In this document: piece by piece, positions 1 to 8,156 of the stretch
Numbering within the stretch: the stretch's first letter is position 1
How the letters are laid out: each line of letters opens with the position of its first letter
Assembly: GCA_013388675.1 (NCBI GenBank)
Contig: JACAEW010000083.1
Coordinates: 1 to 46,357 of the forward strand
Reading direction: 5' to 3'
DNA: 46,357 nt
From: Syntrophaceae bacterium
GTDB lineage: Bacteria > Desulfobacterota > SM23-61
The notes under the pieces: generated by a model
What the model saw: only the letters and a program-made list of their open reading frames with translations
What the model was told of the DNA's origin: nothing
Database searches by the model: none
Program-made: the position numbers and the translations under genes

Positions 1-126
1 AGGATGTCCGGCCCCGGGCGGGATGCCGCCCTGGGCCCGGCCAACTCTCTTCCGGCAGGGGGTAGACCCGGGAAGCTCAAAATCTTCCTCAAGCACCCAC
101 TCGATTGGGAGAAGACCCTAATTTAA
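1..126 (+). CDS. C-terminal tail of an unidentified protein (partial)
   Basis: The first forward frame is open from the window edge to a TAA at 124-126, giving about 41 residues. It ends one base before the ATG of the GlpC-like gene, the spacing expected inside an operon. The tail is rich in Gly and Pro at first and ends in a Lys/Leu/Trp-containing segment. It is too short to assign. By context (GlpC-like partners are usually FAD oxidases or dehydrogenases) it could be the end of a flavoprotein dehydrogenase, but nothing in the residues proves that. Confidence 0.45.
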   Translation, partial: RMSGPGRDAALGPANSLPAGGRPGKLKIFLKHPLDWEKTLI

Positions 127-127
127 A

Positions 128-1312
128 ATGAAACCCGATATCGATCAGTGCATTAAATGTTCCATCTGTAACGCCTACTGCCCCGTTTTCAGGGCCACCG
201 GGCTCTTTCCCGGGCCGAAGCTGGCCGGGCCCGATGCGGAGCGCTTCCGCCTTCGGGGGAAGCCCGTTCCCTCCGAATGGCTGGAGTTCTGTGACTATTG
301 CAAGATCTGCGAGCGGGTCTGCCCGCAGAACGTCCCCATTCCTGAACTGCATCTTAAATCCCGCCTGGCCTGGAAAAAAACTCGCAAGCCGCCCTTCAGG
401 GATTGGCTCCTCGGCCATGCCTACCTTATCCAAAAAATAGGAAGCTGGGGCGCTCCCATTTCCAACTGGGTCTTTGGGCGTGGATTTTTCCGCTGGCTTC
501 TTGACCGGGGACTGGGAATCGGCCGTAAAACCCCCACGCCTGCCTACCGCCGCAGGACTTTTTCTAAAAAATTCCAATCCTTTCAGCAGGAAATGGGCAA
601 TCCCGTAGCCTACTTCCATGGTTGCTATACGAATTACATCGAGCCGGACCTCGGATTGACGGTTGTCGAAGTGCTGGGAAAAAACGGTTTCCGGGTAAAT
701 CTACCGCGGCAGGAATGCTGCGGCCTTCCCCTGATCGGCAACGGTTTTTTTGACCTGGCCTGCGGGCTGGCTAAAAGGAACATCGATTCTCTTCGGAAGA
801 CGGTGGAGCAGGGAACCGAGGTGATCTTTTCTTCCCCGTCCTGCGGAATGACCCTGAAGGAGGAGTACGAAAGGCTCCTGGGCCTGAAGGAGGCCTCTTT
901 CCTGAAAGACCACGTTTTTGAAATAGGCCAGTTTCTTCTGCAGCAATACCAAGAGGGAAAATTGAACACCCGGTTTCAGGAAGTTCGGGAGACCTTCTAC
1001 TACCACGTCCCTTGCCACCTGCGGGCGTTGAAGATCGGCCTTCCGGGGTTGGAGCTCCTATCCCTCGTCCCGGGCCTCAAAGTGATCGAGCTTCCCGAGG
1101 CGTGCTGCGGATTGGCCGGCAGCTATGGGTTGAAGAGGGAAAAGGTTGCTATTGCCCGGGAAGTGGGGGAAGAACTTTTCCGGGCAATCCGGGATTCCCA
1201 AGCCCGGACGGTTATTTCCGACTGTGAAGCGTGCCGGATGCAGATCGGCTACCATACCGGAGTGAAGACCCTGCATACGGTTCAGGTCCTGCGCCGGGCT
1301 TACGGAGCGTGA
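128..1312 (+). CDS. GlpC/GlcF-like Fe-S oxidoreductase subunit with two CCG domains
   Basis: Seen: two ferredoxin-type [4Fe-4S] motifs at the N-terminus (C8, C11, C14, C18 and C55, C58, C61, C65), followed by two cysteine-rich CCG modules (C166 with C197-C198; C296 with C326-C327) and a late C366/C369 pair. At 394 residues this matches the GlpC/GlcF/LldE-like family, which passes electrons from an FAD-dependent dehydrogenase to quinone or a heterodisulfide-type acceptor at the membrane. The catalytic flavin subunit would be expected just upstream, where only a tail is present. There is no membrane helix, so it is probably a cytoplasmic or peripheral subunit. The ATG follows the previous stop almost directly, and the phosphate transporter starts four bases after its own stop, so these genes are probably co-transcribed. 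The substrate is unknown. Confidence 0.88.
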   Translation: MKPDIDQCIKCSICNAYCPVFRATGLFPGPKLAGPDAERFRLRGKPVPSEWLEFCDYCKICERVCPQNVPIPELHLKSRLAWKKTRKPPFRDWLLGHAYLIQKIGSWGAPISNWVFGRGFFRWLLDRGLGIGRKTPTPAYRRRTFSKKFQSFQQEMGNPVAYFHGCYTNYIEPDLGLTVVEVLGKNGFRVNLPRQECCGLPLIGNGFFDLACGLAKRNIDSLRKTVEQGTEVIFSSPSCGMTLKEEYERLLGLKEASFLKDHVFEIGQFLLQQYQEGKLNTRFQEVRETFYYHVPCHLRALKIGLPGLELLSLVPGLKVIELPEACCGLAGSYGLKREKVAIAREVGEELFRAIRDSQARTVISDCEACRMQIGYHTGVKTLHTVQVLRRAYGA

Positions 1313-1316
1313 TTCC

Positions 1317-2357
1317 TTGGAATTCAGTATCCCGACAGCGGCCATTCTGCTGATTGCCCTTGTCCTCCTATTCGAGTTCAGCAACGGGTTCAACGACTGC
1401 GCGAACCTGGTCGTCACTCCGGTCATCACCGGCGCCATGGGCCCCCGAAAGGTTATTCTCCTGATCGCCGTCTTTGAATTCATCGGCGCATGGTTTTTGG
1501 GAACCGCCGTGGCCCAGACTCTGGGGAAAGGGATCGTGAACCCTCAGTATATCACCGCCCCGGCCATACTCGCGGCGGTTTGCGGGGCGATCGTCTGGAA
1601 CCTGGGAGGGTGGTACTTCGGCATGCCTTCGAGTTCCTCCCATGCCTTGATCGGCGGCCTGGTGGGGGCGGTCGTGACAGGTTCCGGGATAAAATGGATC
1701 GATTGGGTCAAGGTGGGCGAAGTCCTGGCCATTCTCGTTCTCACCCCGGCCCTCGGGTTGGTAGGAGGTCGCTACATGACCCTCAAGGTTTCCCAACTTT
1801 TTCAGGGGGCCAAACCCAGCCGGGCCAATCCACGCCTGAAACAACTGGAGGTACTTACCTCGATCACCCTGGCCTTGAGCCATGGCACCAACGATGCCCA
1901 GAAAGGGATGGGCCTCATCAGCCTTTCCTTGATCATTTTTCACAAGATGTCTCCCGGGCAAATGGGGGCGATTTACCGCCCTCTTCCGGACTACGGTTTT
2001 TATGTTCCCGATTGGGTCATCTTAATTTGCTCCTTGGCGCTGGCCCTGGGAGTAAGTTCCGGGGGATGGCGAATCATGAAGACCCTGGGTACAAGACTTT
2101 ACAAGGTAAGGCCCATCCACGGGTTCAGCGCCCAGGCCTGCGCTTCGATCATTATTTATCTCTCTTCATTTATCGGTTTTCCCGTGAGCACCACCCAGAT
2201 CGTTTCGTCTTCCATCTTGGGGGCGGGGTCTGCCCAGGGTTTCGGGGCTGTTCGGTGGGGAATAGGAAAGCAGATCTTCTTAACCTGGGCGATTACCATC
2301 CCGGGATCGGCTGCGCTTTCAGCTATCTTTTTCTTGGTTTTAAAGATTTTCCTTTGA
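1317..2357 (+). CDS. PiT-family inorganic phosphate transporter
   Basis: Hydrophobic 346-residue protein with the two signature repeats of the PiT (PF01384) family: a GFND-type motif near residue 25 and SHGTNDAQKG near residue 190. Both repeats belong to the ion/phosphate translocation path of PitA-type H+(or Na+)/phosphate symporters in the inner membrane. The start is taken as TTG at 1317, four bases after the preceding stop, with a GGAG at 1304-1307 at suitable distance; no ATG lies nearby. A DUF47 gene follows after 68 bases, the classic PiT-DUF47 pairing, in which the PhoU-like protein is thought to regulate the transporter. Confidence 0.93.
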   Translation: MEFSIPTAAILLIALVLLFEFSNGFNDCANLVVTPVITGAMGPRKVILLIAVFEFIGAWFLGTAVAQTLGKGIVNPQYITAPAILAAVCGAIVWNLGGWYFGMPSSSSHALIGGLVGAVVTGSGIKWIDWVKVGEVLAILVLTPALGLVGGRYMTLKVSQLFQGAKPSRANPRLKQLEVLTSITLALSHGTNDAQKGMGLISLSLIIFHKMSPGQMGAIYRPLPDYGFYVPDWVILICSLALALGVSSGGWRIMKTLGTRLYKVRPIHGFSAQACASIIIYLSSFIGFPVSTTQIVSSSILGAGSAQGFGAVRWGIGKQIFLTWAITIPGSAALSAIFFLVLKIFL

Positions 2358-2425
2358 TTTTTTCTGGACTCGCTCAATTTTTTGGCATAAAATGTGCTTT
2401 CCTCTAAATCAAAAAGGATTTTGTT

Positions 2426-3031
2426 ATGGCTCTGTTCCAGAAGAAAAAATGTGATTTCTGCGAGATGCTCCATGCGCAGGCTTTGAAAGTCCTGGAAGGG
2501 CTTGACGCCCTGTATGCCTGGGCCGAAGGAGGAGTGGATGCCCAGCGCGAAAGGGTGAAAGATATCGAAAGGGAGGCCGACGAATTAAGGCGTATCGTCA
2601 TCGAAGAGCTCAATCAGACCTTCGTGACTCCCTTTGATCGGGACGATATCTTTTCTTTATCCCGGGCCATTGACGATGTAATGGATTATGCCGACCGCAC
2701 GGTGGATGAGATGGAAATCTATGAGGTGAAACCCAACAATCATGTGGTTCAGATGATCGGCATCCTGCGCAAGGCGGCCCGGGAGCTAAGCGACGCTATC
2801 CGCCTGATCCAGAAATATCCCAACATCGCCCTGGAGCACGCCACCAAGGCCAAGGCCGCGGAGAACGAGATGGAAAACGCCTACCACCGGGCCCTGGCCG
2901 ACCTTTTTAAGGGGACAGACACCATATATATGCTAAAGATGCGGGAAATCTACCGTCATCTCTCCAATGCCGCAGACCGTGGGGACGAAGCGGCCAACCT
3001 GATCGGCGATATTGTGGTTAAGATGACTTGA
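2426..3031 (+). CDS. DUF47 (PhoU-like) protein, partner of the Pit transporter
   Basis: Protein of 201 residues, mostly charged helix, typical in length for DUF47/PF01865 proteins, which fold like PhoU as a bundle of helices. It contains the acidic D/E-rich patches of the family (for example around DRDDIF and near DYADRT). The family is encoded beside PiT transporters and is thought to tune phosphate uptake or metal-phosphate transport; that role is inferred from context. An AAGGA lies upstream of the ATG. The gene ends the first operon; the gap that follows carries the dnaJ promoter. Confidence 0.9.
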   Translation: MALFQKKKCDFCEMLHAQALKVLEGLDALYAWAEGGVDAQRERVKDIEREADELRRIVIEELNQTFVTPFDRDDIFSLSRAIDDVMDYADRTVDEMEIYEVKPNNHVVQMIGILRKAARELSDAIRLIQKYPNIALEHATKAKAAENEMENAYHRALADLFKGTDTIYMLKMREIYRHLSNAADRGDEAANLIGDIVVKMT

Positions 3032-3123
3032 CGCCCCTGCTTTTCCCTTCCCACGCCCATTTCTGCGGGGTGATTCCTTTCAACCAATTTCTTGCTGCCA
3101 AAAGAGAGAGATTCCGGTCCGCC

Positions 3124-3151
3124 TTGACAAGGACCGTGAAAATGTTAATAT
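3124..3151 (+). promoter_or_regulatory. sigma70-type promoter for dnaJ
   Basis: A perfect TTGACA at 3124-3129, a 16-base spacer, and TAATAT at 3146-3151 (4 of 6 matches). It lies 25 bases before the dnaJ ATG, with an AGGAGG ribosome site between. No CIRCE-like inverted repeat was seen, so heat-shock control by HrcA is not supported here. Confidence 0.6.
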
Positions 3152-3176
3152 TTTCCAGGAGGAACCACGTTTCAAG

Positions 3177-4238
3177 ATGGTGAAGCGAGATTATTACGAA
3201 ATCCTGGGTGTGCCCCGCAACGCCGATGAGACGGAAATTAAAAAGGCCTACCGCCAGTTAGCTCTCCAGCATCATCCGGACCGAAACCCCGGGGATAAGT
3301 CCGCGGAGGAGAAATTCAAAGAAGCCTCTGAAGCTTACGAGGTCCTAAGGGACCCCGAAAAGCGCGGACTCTACGACCGGTACGGGCATGAGGGTCTGAG
3401 CCGAACGGGATTTTCCGGCTTTGCCGGGTTTGAAGATATTTTTTCCAGCTTTGGGGACATCTTCGAGGATTTCTTCGGCTTCGGCACCGGCCGCCGCAGG
3501 TCTGCCGGTCCCCAAAAAGGGCCTGATTTCCGCTACGATCTGACCATTTCCTTCCTGGATGCAGCCCTGGGCAAAGAGATGGAAATCGAGATCGACCGCC
3601 CGGAAAGCTGCGGAACTTGCAAGGGGACAGCCATAAAGCCGGGAACCAAAAGGGAGACGTGTTCCGCCTGCAAGGGAACCGGGCAGGTTTCCCATTCCCA
3701 GGGGTTCTTTACTCTCCGCACCACTTGTTCCCGCTGCCGGGGCCAGGGGTTTTTCATCCCCCATCCCTGCCCGGATTGCCGGGGAACGGGGAGGGTGAAA
3801 AAATCCAAGAAGATACCCATCAAAATCCCCGCAGGGGTGGATTCAGGAAGTCGTCTCCGGGTTTCGGGAGAAGGGGGAGAGGGAGACCGGGGAGGCCGGC
3901 GGGGGGACCTTTACGTCATCTTGCACGTTGAACCCCACCCTTTCTTCGAGCGGCATGAAGACGACGTGATGTGCCAGATTCCGATCTCTTTCGTCCAGGC
4001 CGCTTTGGGAGAAGAGATCGAAGTGCCGACCCTGAACGGAACCAAAAAGATCACCATCCCCCCCGGCACTCAGAGCGGACAGGTCTTTACCCTTCGCGGA
4101 ATGGGCATCCCCCATCTGGACGGATACGGCAAGGGGGATCAGCACGTCCAGGTGGCGATCAAGGTCCCCTCCAGGCTGAGCAAGCGCCAGAAAGAGCTCC
4201 TCAAAGAATTTGCCGCCCTGGAAGGAAAAGATGACTAA
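3177..4238 (+). CDS. dnaJ: DnaJ (Hsp40) co-chaperone
   Basis: Type I J-protein of 353 residues. It has a J domain with HPD at 33-35, a Gly/Phe-rich linker at about 74-105, and four CxxC zinc-finger repeats (C145/C148, C162/C165, C184/C187, C198/C201). The first repeat is slightly degenerate, with Ala in place of the last Gly. The C-terminal substrate-binding domains follow. It stimulates DnaK ATP hydrolysis and delivers unfolded clients in the cytoplasm. It stands alone here, without dnaK or grpE, under its own promoter. The protein is shorter than E. coli DnaJ (376), mostly in the linker and tail, so it could be a CbpA/DnaJ paralogue, though full zinc fingers favour DnaJ. The start is supported by AGGAGG about ten bases upstream. 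Confidence 0.92.
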   Translation: MVKRDYYEILGVPRNADETEIKKAYRQLALQHHPDRNPGDKSAEEKFKEASEAYEVLRDPEKRGLYDRYGHEGLSRTGFSGFAGFEDIFSSFGDIFEDFFGFGTGRRRSAGPQKGPDFRYDLTISFLDAALGKEMEIEIDRPESCGTCKGTAIKPGTKRETCSACKGTGQVSHSQGFFTLRTTCSRCRGQGFFIPHPCPDCRGTGRVKKSKKIPIKIPAGVDSGSRLRVSGEGGEGDRGGRRGDLYVILHVEPHPFFERHEDDVMCQIPISFVQAALGEEIEVPTLNGTKKITIPPGTQSGQVFTLRGMGIPHLDGYGKGDQHVQVAIKVPSRLSKRQKELLKEFAALEGKDD

Positions 4239-4241
4239 GCC

Positions 4242-4308
4242 AGTTTCGAGTTACGGGCTTCAAGTTTCAAGTTAAAAGCCTTCGATCTGGAACCTGAAAG
4301 CCGAAACT
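4242..4308. repeat. Imperfect inverted repeat between convergent genes
   Basis: AGTTTCG at 4242-4248 is matched by CGAAACT at 4302-4308, with GGCTT/AAGCC-like and AAGTTTCAAGTT-type sequence inside. It sits exactly between the dnaJ stop and the stop of the convergent dehydrogenase and may serve as a shared terminator. It has no clear T-run, so this is weak. Confidence 0.3.
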
Positions 4309-5204
4309 CATTGTCCTTTCAAGAAACCCGGCTTGGCATATTCGGGGTTCGGGTATGCATAAAAGCCTTTCCCCGTCTTCACTCCCAACTCCTTCCGATC
4401 GATCATATCTTTGAAGGCCTGGGGAGGGATGTCTCTCGGGTCCTTCGACTCGTTGTAATAGGACATTTCAATATCATAGACAACATCCAGGCCCACGAGG
4501 TCCATCATCCCGAAAGGACCGTGCGACTGGCCGGTAAAGACCATCCAGGCCCGGTCGATGTCCCGAAAGTCCACAAAACCGTTTCCCCACATATAAAGAG
4601 TTTGTTTTTTTATCGCCCTCCAAACGCTGTTGAAGCAGAAACCCAGAATCTCCTTCTTGACCCCCAGCGGAATGCAGCCGATGGAGCGGACAAACTGTTT
4701 AGCCGTTTCAATCGCCACCGGGGCGGTTTTGGTTCCTCCCATTACATCAACAATATTCATGCCGATGGCCGGCTGGTAAAAATGGATGTTCAGGCATTTC
4801 TCCGGCCTTTGGGTGGCGCTCTCGATCCGGGAGACGGGAATGGAGGAGCTGTTGGTAGCCAGGAGCGCACTCTTCGGGGCCAAGGAGTCGAGTTGGCTCC
4901 AGACCTTTTTCTTCAGCTCCAGGTTTTCCGGCACCGCTTCGATGACCAGGTCCACGTCCTTCAGAGTCTCCAATAGTTCTTTCTCGATCTTGACCTGGAA
5001 AGCGGCTTTTTCCCAATCTTCGACCGGCCTAGTGGGGCCTCTGCCCAGGAACTTCATCATCCCTTTGACCTTTTGGATCGTCTTCTGGAAGGCCTCCGGG
5101 TCTTGATCATATCCCTTTACTTCGCACCCGTAGCAGGCTGCCTGAATGGCGATTTGGGTCCCCAAGGTCCCTAATCCGATCACCCCGATTTTCTTGATGG
5201 CCAT
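4308..5204 (-). CDS. 3-hydroxyacyl-CoA dehydrogenase family protein
   Basis: At 298 residues it matches single-function short 3-hydroxyacyl-CoA dehydrogenases (HBD/HADH): an N-terminal Rossmann fold with GxGxxG at 10-15, an acidic residue after strand 2 (D34) indicating NAD(H), and a C-terminal HCDH domain. The catalytic His is H141 in HFYQP. Two usual active-site residues differ: the Asn of HFFNP is Gln144, and the Glu that pairs with the His is Asp153. It may therefore act on a special substrate (beta-hydroxy acid or branched CoA ester) rather than on 3-hydroxybutyryl-CoA. The ATG is followed by a typical start for the fold. It lies downstream of the Nudix gene with a 263-base gap and probably has its own promoter. 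Confidence 0.85.
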   Translation of the reverse strand: MAIKKIGVIGLGTLGTQIAIQAACYGCEVKGYDQDPEAFQKTIQKVKGMMKFLGRGPTRPVEDWEKAAFQVKIEKELLETLKDVDLVIEAVPENLELKKKVWSQLDSLAPKSALLATNSSSIPVSRIESATQRPEKCLNIHFYQPAIGMNIVDVMGGTKTAPVAIETAKQFVRSIGCIPLGVKKEILGFCFNSVWRAIKKQTLYMWGNGFVDFRDIDRAWMVFTGQSHGPFGMMDLVGLDVVYDIEMSYYNESKDPRDIPPQAFKDMIDRKELGVKTGKGFYAYPNPEYAKPGFLKGQ

Positions 5205-5467
5205 GTTAATCTCCTTTCCCTAATGCGATTCATTCATATGGAAACGCAGAGAAGACAATCCTTTGACTCATTGGCTAAGAATCTCGGCAGCAAGCCCCTT
5301 CTTGCCCTCCTTTAAAAAAAGGGGAGGATTTTGGAAATTTGGCCAGGGGCAATGCCTACTTTCTTCTGTCGGGCACTTTAACCCCTTCATAGATAATCTT
5401 TCTTCCGCCGGATTGTCAACGTATTCAATACGGAAGAAAAACGGGGTTTCCGGAGTCATAACGGGGT
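5205..5467. other. Intergenic gap with repeat and candidate promoter
   Basis: There is no gene here. A C/G-run hairpin lies at about 5304-5328 (CCTCCTTT facing AAAGGGGAGG). On the minus strand a perfect TTGACA lies at 5419-5414 and a weak -10 (TTATCT) at 5396-5391 with 17-base spacing, pointing to the dehydrogenase gene. The long leader of about 190 bases would include the repeat. Confidence 0.35.
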
Positions 5468-6376
5468 CTACGGCTCTTCCCTTCCGGTTAGATAGTTTGA
5501 CGCCAAGGAGCGGCGGATGACTCTTTGGGGATCTGGGGAAGGGAACGGAAAGTTTAAAACGATCTGGAAAAAGGTTTGAATCACCTTAAAGGTCGCCCCC
5601 CAGAGAATATCCTCTTCACCGCCTTGGCGATGAACCAAACAGGGGAATTCCCATGGGCTGGGGATGCCCTGGGCCATGAGCTTTTCGGGCACCGCCAGGG
5701 AATAGATGGCGTAGTTTTCCGGTTTGAAAAAGGCGGATAGGGGAATGGGAATGATTTTTTCAACTTCCCAGCTGAGCCTGGGCTTCCAGCTGTGCTTCAC
5801 TCTGCCCACGAGCGGAAAAATGATCCACCGCCGGCTGGAAAGGGGGTAGGTGGGCAGGGGCCCCAGGAATTCCACGTTGAACGGGCTGAGCCGAAGCTCC
5901 TCCCAGCTCTCCCGCAGGGCGTTCCCCAGAAGAAAAAGGATTTGATCGTAGTCCTCCCTTCCCCTCCTCCTGGCCGGTCCCAAACCCGGTCCTCCGATTC
6001 CGGGCAGGAGCTTAAGCCGCAACAGTTTCTGGGTTAAAGAATCCAGGAAGGGGTGAATTCCTCCGCCGGGGGCGCAGAGGTCCCCCGGCTGCAGGACTTT
6101 TTGGGACCTTTTGTTTAAAAGGAAAACGTATTCTCCGGGTGCCTGTTTTCCCGATTTCCCCCCTTCCCGGAAGAAAAGGGGCAAAAGAACCGCTCCTCCG
6201 GCAAATTTCTCCTGCGTTTCTTCTTGCCGTTTGATGAAGCCAAACTGCTCGGCATAATCCACCGGCGCCCCGGAGAGGGCATCGATAACCCGCTGCCGGA
6301 AGCCTGCCGGATCTCGAAGAATGTCCGGGCCCATGCCCGATAGAATAGCGGAGAAAAGAGAAATATCAAAGTTCAA
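5468..6376 (-). CDS. Nudix hydrolase, CoA-pyrophosphatase-like, with split Nudix box
   Basis: The 302-residue protein shows the start of the CoA pyrophosphatase (NudL/UPF0035) signature at about 85-106 (a LLNKRS segment leading to PGGG) and the second half of the Nudix box at 155-160 (RESWEE). In normal Nudix enzymes the Gly and the RE of the box are 14 residues apart; here they are about 49 apart, because an Arg/Gly/Pro-rich insertion of roughly 35 residues lies between them. The family cleaves nucleoside-diphosphate-X compounds such as CoA with Mg2+. The insertion may form a lid or substrate loop, or may impair activity. It lies six bases below yraN on the same strand, so is probably the last gene of the ffh-yraN transcript. 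Confidence 0.75.
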   Translation of the reverse strand: MNFDISLFSAILSGMGPDILRDPAGFRQRVIDALSGAPVDYAEQFGFIKRQEETQEKFAGGAVLLPLFFREGGKSGKQAPGEYVFLLNKRSQKVLQPGDLCAPGGGIHPFLDSLTQKLLRLKLLPGIGGPGLGPARRRGREDYDQILFLLGNALRESWEELRLSPFNVEFLGPLPTYPLSSRRWIIFPLVGRVKHSWKPRLSWEVEKIIPIPLSAFFKPENYAIYSLAVPEKLMAQGIPSPWEFPCLVHRQGGEEDILWGATFKVIQTFFQIVLNFPFPSPDPQRVIRRSLASNYLTGREEP

Positions 6377-6382
6377 ACTGAT

Positions 6383-6754
6383 TCATTCGTAGCAAAGCTC
6401 GAAGGCGTCCCGGATCACCTCGATACGGGGAGCCGGGGGAATAAGTTCAACGGCTACCACGTCAAAACGGGCGGGAATGTTGAAGAGCTTCTTCTGACTC
6501 AAATAGGTCAGCGCGACTTTGGAAAGCTGGCGCTGCTTTCGCTCGTGGACCGCGGCGGCCGGCCCTCCGAAATCTTTGGTCGCCCGGGTTTTCACTTCAA
6601 CGAAGACCAGGGTGCTCTTATCCCTGGCGATGATATCGATCTCTCCCAGGCGGCATTTAAAATTCCGCTCCAGGATTTTGTATTTCAGCGCCTGGAGCTG
6701 AGTGATGGCCAATTCCTCGCCTTTTTTCCCGAGGGAGAGCCGATCCTGAGTCAT
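6383..6754 (-). CDS. yraN: UPF0102 family protein YraN
   Basis: The protein is 123 residues, the usual size. It shows the nuclease-like core of UPF0102: GExxA helix at the N-terminus, GEIDIIARD near 37-45, and FVEVKTR near 51-57, which form a PD-(D/E)xK-type site. The function is unsettled, although a Holliday-junction or DNA-repair role has been suggested. The start is the ATG at 6754, which overlaps the rnhB stop as ATGA, so the two are translationally coupled. A longer reading frame upstream is just the rnhB shadow. The rnhB-yraN pair is common in bacteria. Confidence 0.92.
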   Translation of the reverse strand: MTQDRLSLGKKGEELAITQLQALKYKILERNFKCRLGEIDIIARDKSTLVFVEVKTRATKDFGGPAAAVHERKQRQLSKVALTYLSQKKLFNIPARFDVVAVELIPPAPRIEVIRDAFELCYE

Positions 6755-7359
6755 AGGAGAGAAAGCTGGTAGATGGTGCGGAAGGATTGGCGGTGGATGG
6801 GGCAGCAGCCGTGCTCCCGGATGGCCCGGAGGTGCTCCCGGGTCCCGTAACCTTTGTGCCTCGCAAAATTGTACTGCGGATATTTCTCGTGGTAATCGGC
6901 CATCAGCCGGTCCCGGGTGACTTTGGCCACAATGGAGGCTGCGGCAATGGAGAGGCATCTTCCGTCGCCTTTGGGAATGGCCTGTTGTTTCAGGGGAAGA
7001 TTGAGCGTGTGGAGTCCGTCGATGAGGAGACAATCCGGCGCGGGGGACAGACTTTGCAGCGCCAGCTCCATGGCCTTCAGGGAGGCCCGCAGGATGTTGA
7101 GCCGGTCAATCTCATTGGCCTCGACGGCTCCAATCCCAACACCCAGGGCCCTTTTCTGGATGAGGAAGAAAGCCTTCTCCCTCTGTTCTGCGGTCAAAGT
7201 CTTGGAATCCGCTACCCCCCTCAGGGTGCGCATGGGGGGAAGAACGACCGCCGCGGCCACAACCGGCCCGGCCAATGGGCCCCTGCCGGCTTCATCCAGA
7301 CCGGCAATGACCCGAAAGCCTTGGGTCCGTGCCTGCGCCTCGAAGGGTTCCCATGCCAT
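6751..7359 (-). CDS. rnhB: Ribonuclease HII
   Basis: 202 residues with all RNase HII landmarks: DEAGRG at 22-27, D114 in LLIDG, and D150 in the AKVTRDR segment, which together make the D-E-D-D metal site and the GRG ribonucleotide-recognition motif. It cuts RNA in RNA/DNA hybrids and starts removal of misincorporated ribonucleotides in the cytoplasm. It lies within the ffh-rplS-yraN cluster, 240 bases below rplS, and its stop overlaps the yraN start. Confidence 0.96.
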   Translation of the reverse strand: MAWEPFEAQARTQGFRVIAGLDEAGRGPLAGPVVAAAVVLPPMRTLRGVADSKTLTAEQREKAFFLIQKRALGVGIGAVEANEIDRLNILRASLKAMELALQSLSPAPDCLLIDGLHTLNLPLKQQAIPKGDGRCLSIAAASIVAKVTRDRLMADYHEKYPQYNFARHKGYGTREHLRAIREHGCCPIHRQSFRTIYQLSLL

Positions 7360-7437
7360 AAGAACTTTAGTGAACGTTTTTAATAAATTAGATAGATTAG
7401 AACGGCGTCAGCTGCCCCGTTCAAAATCTAACCATCA

Positions 7438-7486
7438 AATCCCCCCTTGCCCCCTTTTGATCAAAGGGGGGGAACCGCGGGGGATT
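7438..7486. repeat. C/G-run palindromic repeat (REP-like) between rplS and rnhB
   Basis: Outer arms AATCCCCC (7438-7445) and GGGGGATT (7479-7486) enclose an inner CCCCTTT/AAAGGGG-type hairpin around TGATCA. It belongs to the family seen in several other gaps of this window. A GGCCCG/CGGGCC hairpin (about 7498-7522) lies beside it. The rest of the 240-base gap holds nothing recognisable. Confidence 0.6.
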
Positions 7487-7599
7487 GGCGAGCTGGAAAG
7501 GCCCGCTTTCTTTTGACGGGCCCCACAATTTTCGTTTCGGAATGCAGCCAGATGAAAAGATCGGGGTCCGATCTAAAAACGGCAATCCCAAAGCTGAAT

Positions 7600-7947
7600 T
7601 TAATTGGTTCTCTGCTCCCGAACCCGGGCGGCTTTGCCCCTCAGGGCTCTAAGATAATAAAGCTTGGCCCGGCGGACCTTGCCTTTCTGCACAATTTCAA
7701 TGCGGTCGATGGCGGGGGAATGGGTGGGAAAAATTCGCTCCACGCCCACTCCATAGGAGACTTTCCGGACGGTGAAGCTGGCCCGGCTTGCGCCCTGCCG
7801 CTTGCGGATCACGATTCCCTCGAAAACCTGAATCCGTTCTTTCTCCCCTTCCTTGATCTTCACATGAACCTTGACCGTATCTCCAGCCCGAAAATCGGGA
7901 ATGTCCATGCGCATCTGCTCTTTTTCCAACTGTTCAATCGCTCTCAT
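7600..7947 (-). CDS. rplS: 50S ribosomal protein L19
   Basis: A full-length L19, 115 residues from the chosen start, with the typical core ([39 protein letters not shown]) and the basic C-terminal tail. L19 sits at the 30S-50S interface. The start is ATG 7947 rather than the in-frame ATG at 7959, because the bases between them contain the GGAGG ribosome site. It keeps its normal place after trmD, though here a 209-base gap with a repeat separates them. Confidence 0.97.
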   Translation of the reverse strand: MRAIEQLEKEQMRMDIPDFRAGDTVKVHVKIKEGEKERIQVFEGIVIRKRQGASRASFTVRKVSYGVGVERIFPTHSPAIDRIEIVQKGKVRRAKLYYLRALRGKAARVREQRTN

Positions 7948-7999
7948 GACAACCTCCAAAATCCTGAATTATGACTTTTCGCATGCCTTTATCGTTCTA

Positions 8000-8047
8000 A
8001 AAAAGCCTTTCCGAAAATCCCTCCCGTCCCCCTCTTTCAAAGGGAGG
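8000..8047. repeat. REP-like repeat between trmD and rplS
   Basis: AAATCCCTCCC is followed by CCCCTCTTTCAAAGGGAGG, a stem around CTTTCAAAG. The first part is almost identical to the repeat near 30379-30423. Further on (8128-8152) a second partial palindrome of GGGACGGGTTT/AAACCGCCCC type is visible. Confidence 0.55.
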
Positions 8048-8156
8048 AGAACCCTTGGGAGGTCTGCGGTGGATAAACCCCTTTTTCCCCTCTTGGAAAA
8101 GCGGAAGCCTCCGACGCCGTCCCATGTAGGGACGGGTTTCAAAACCGCCCCCGCAT

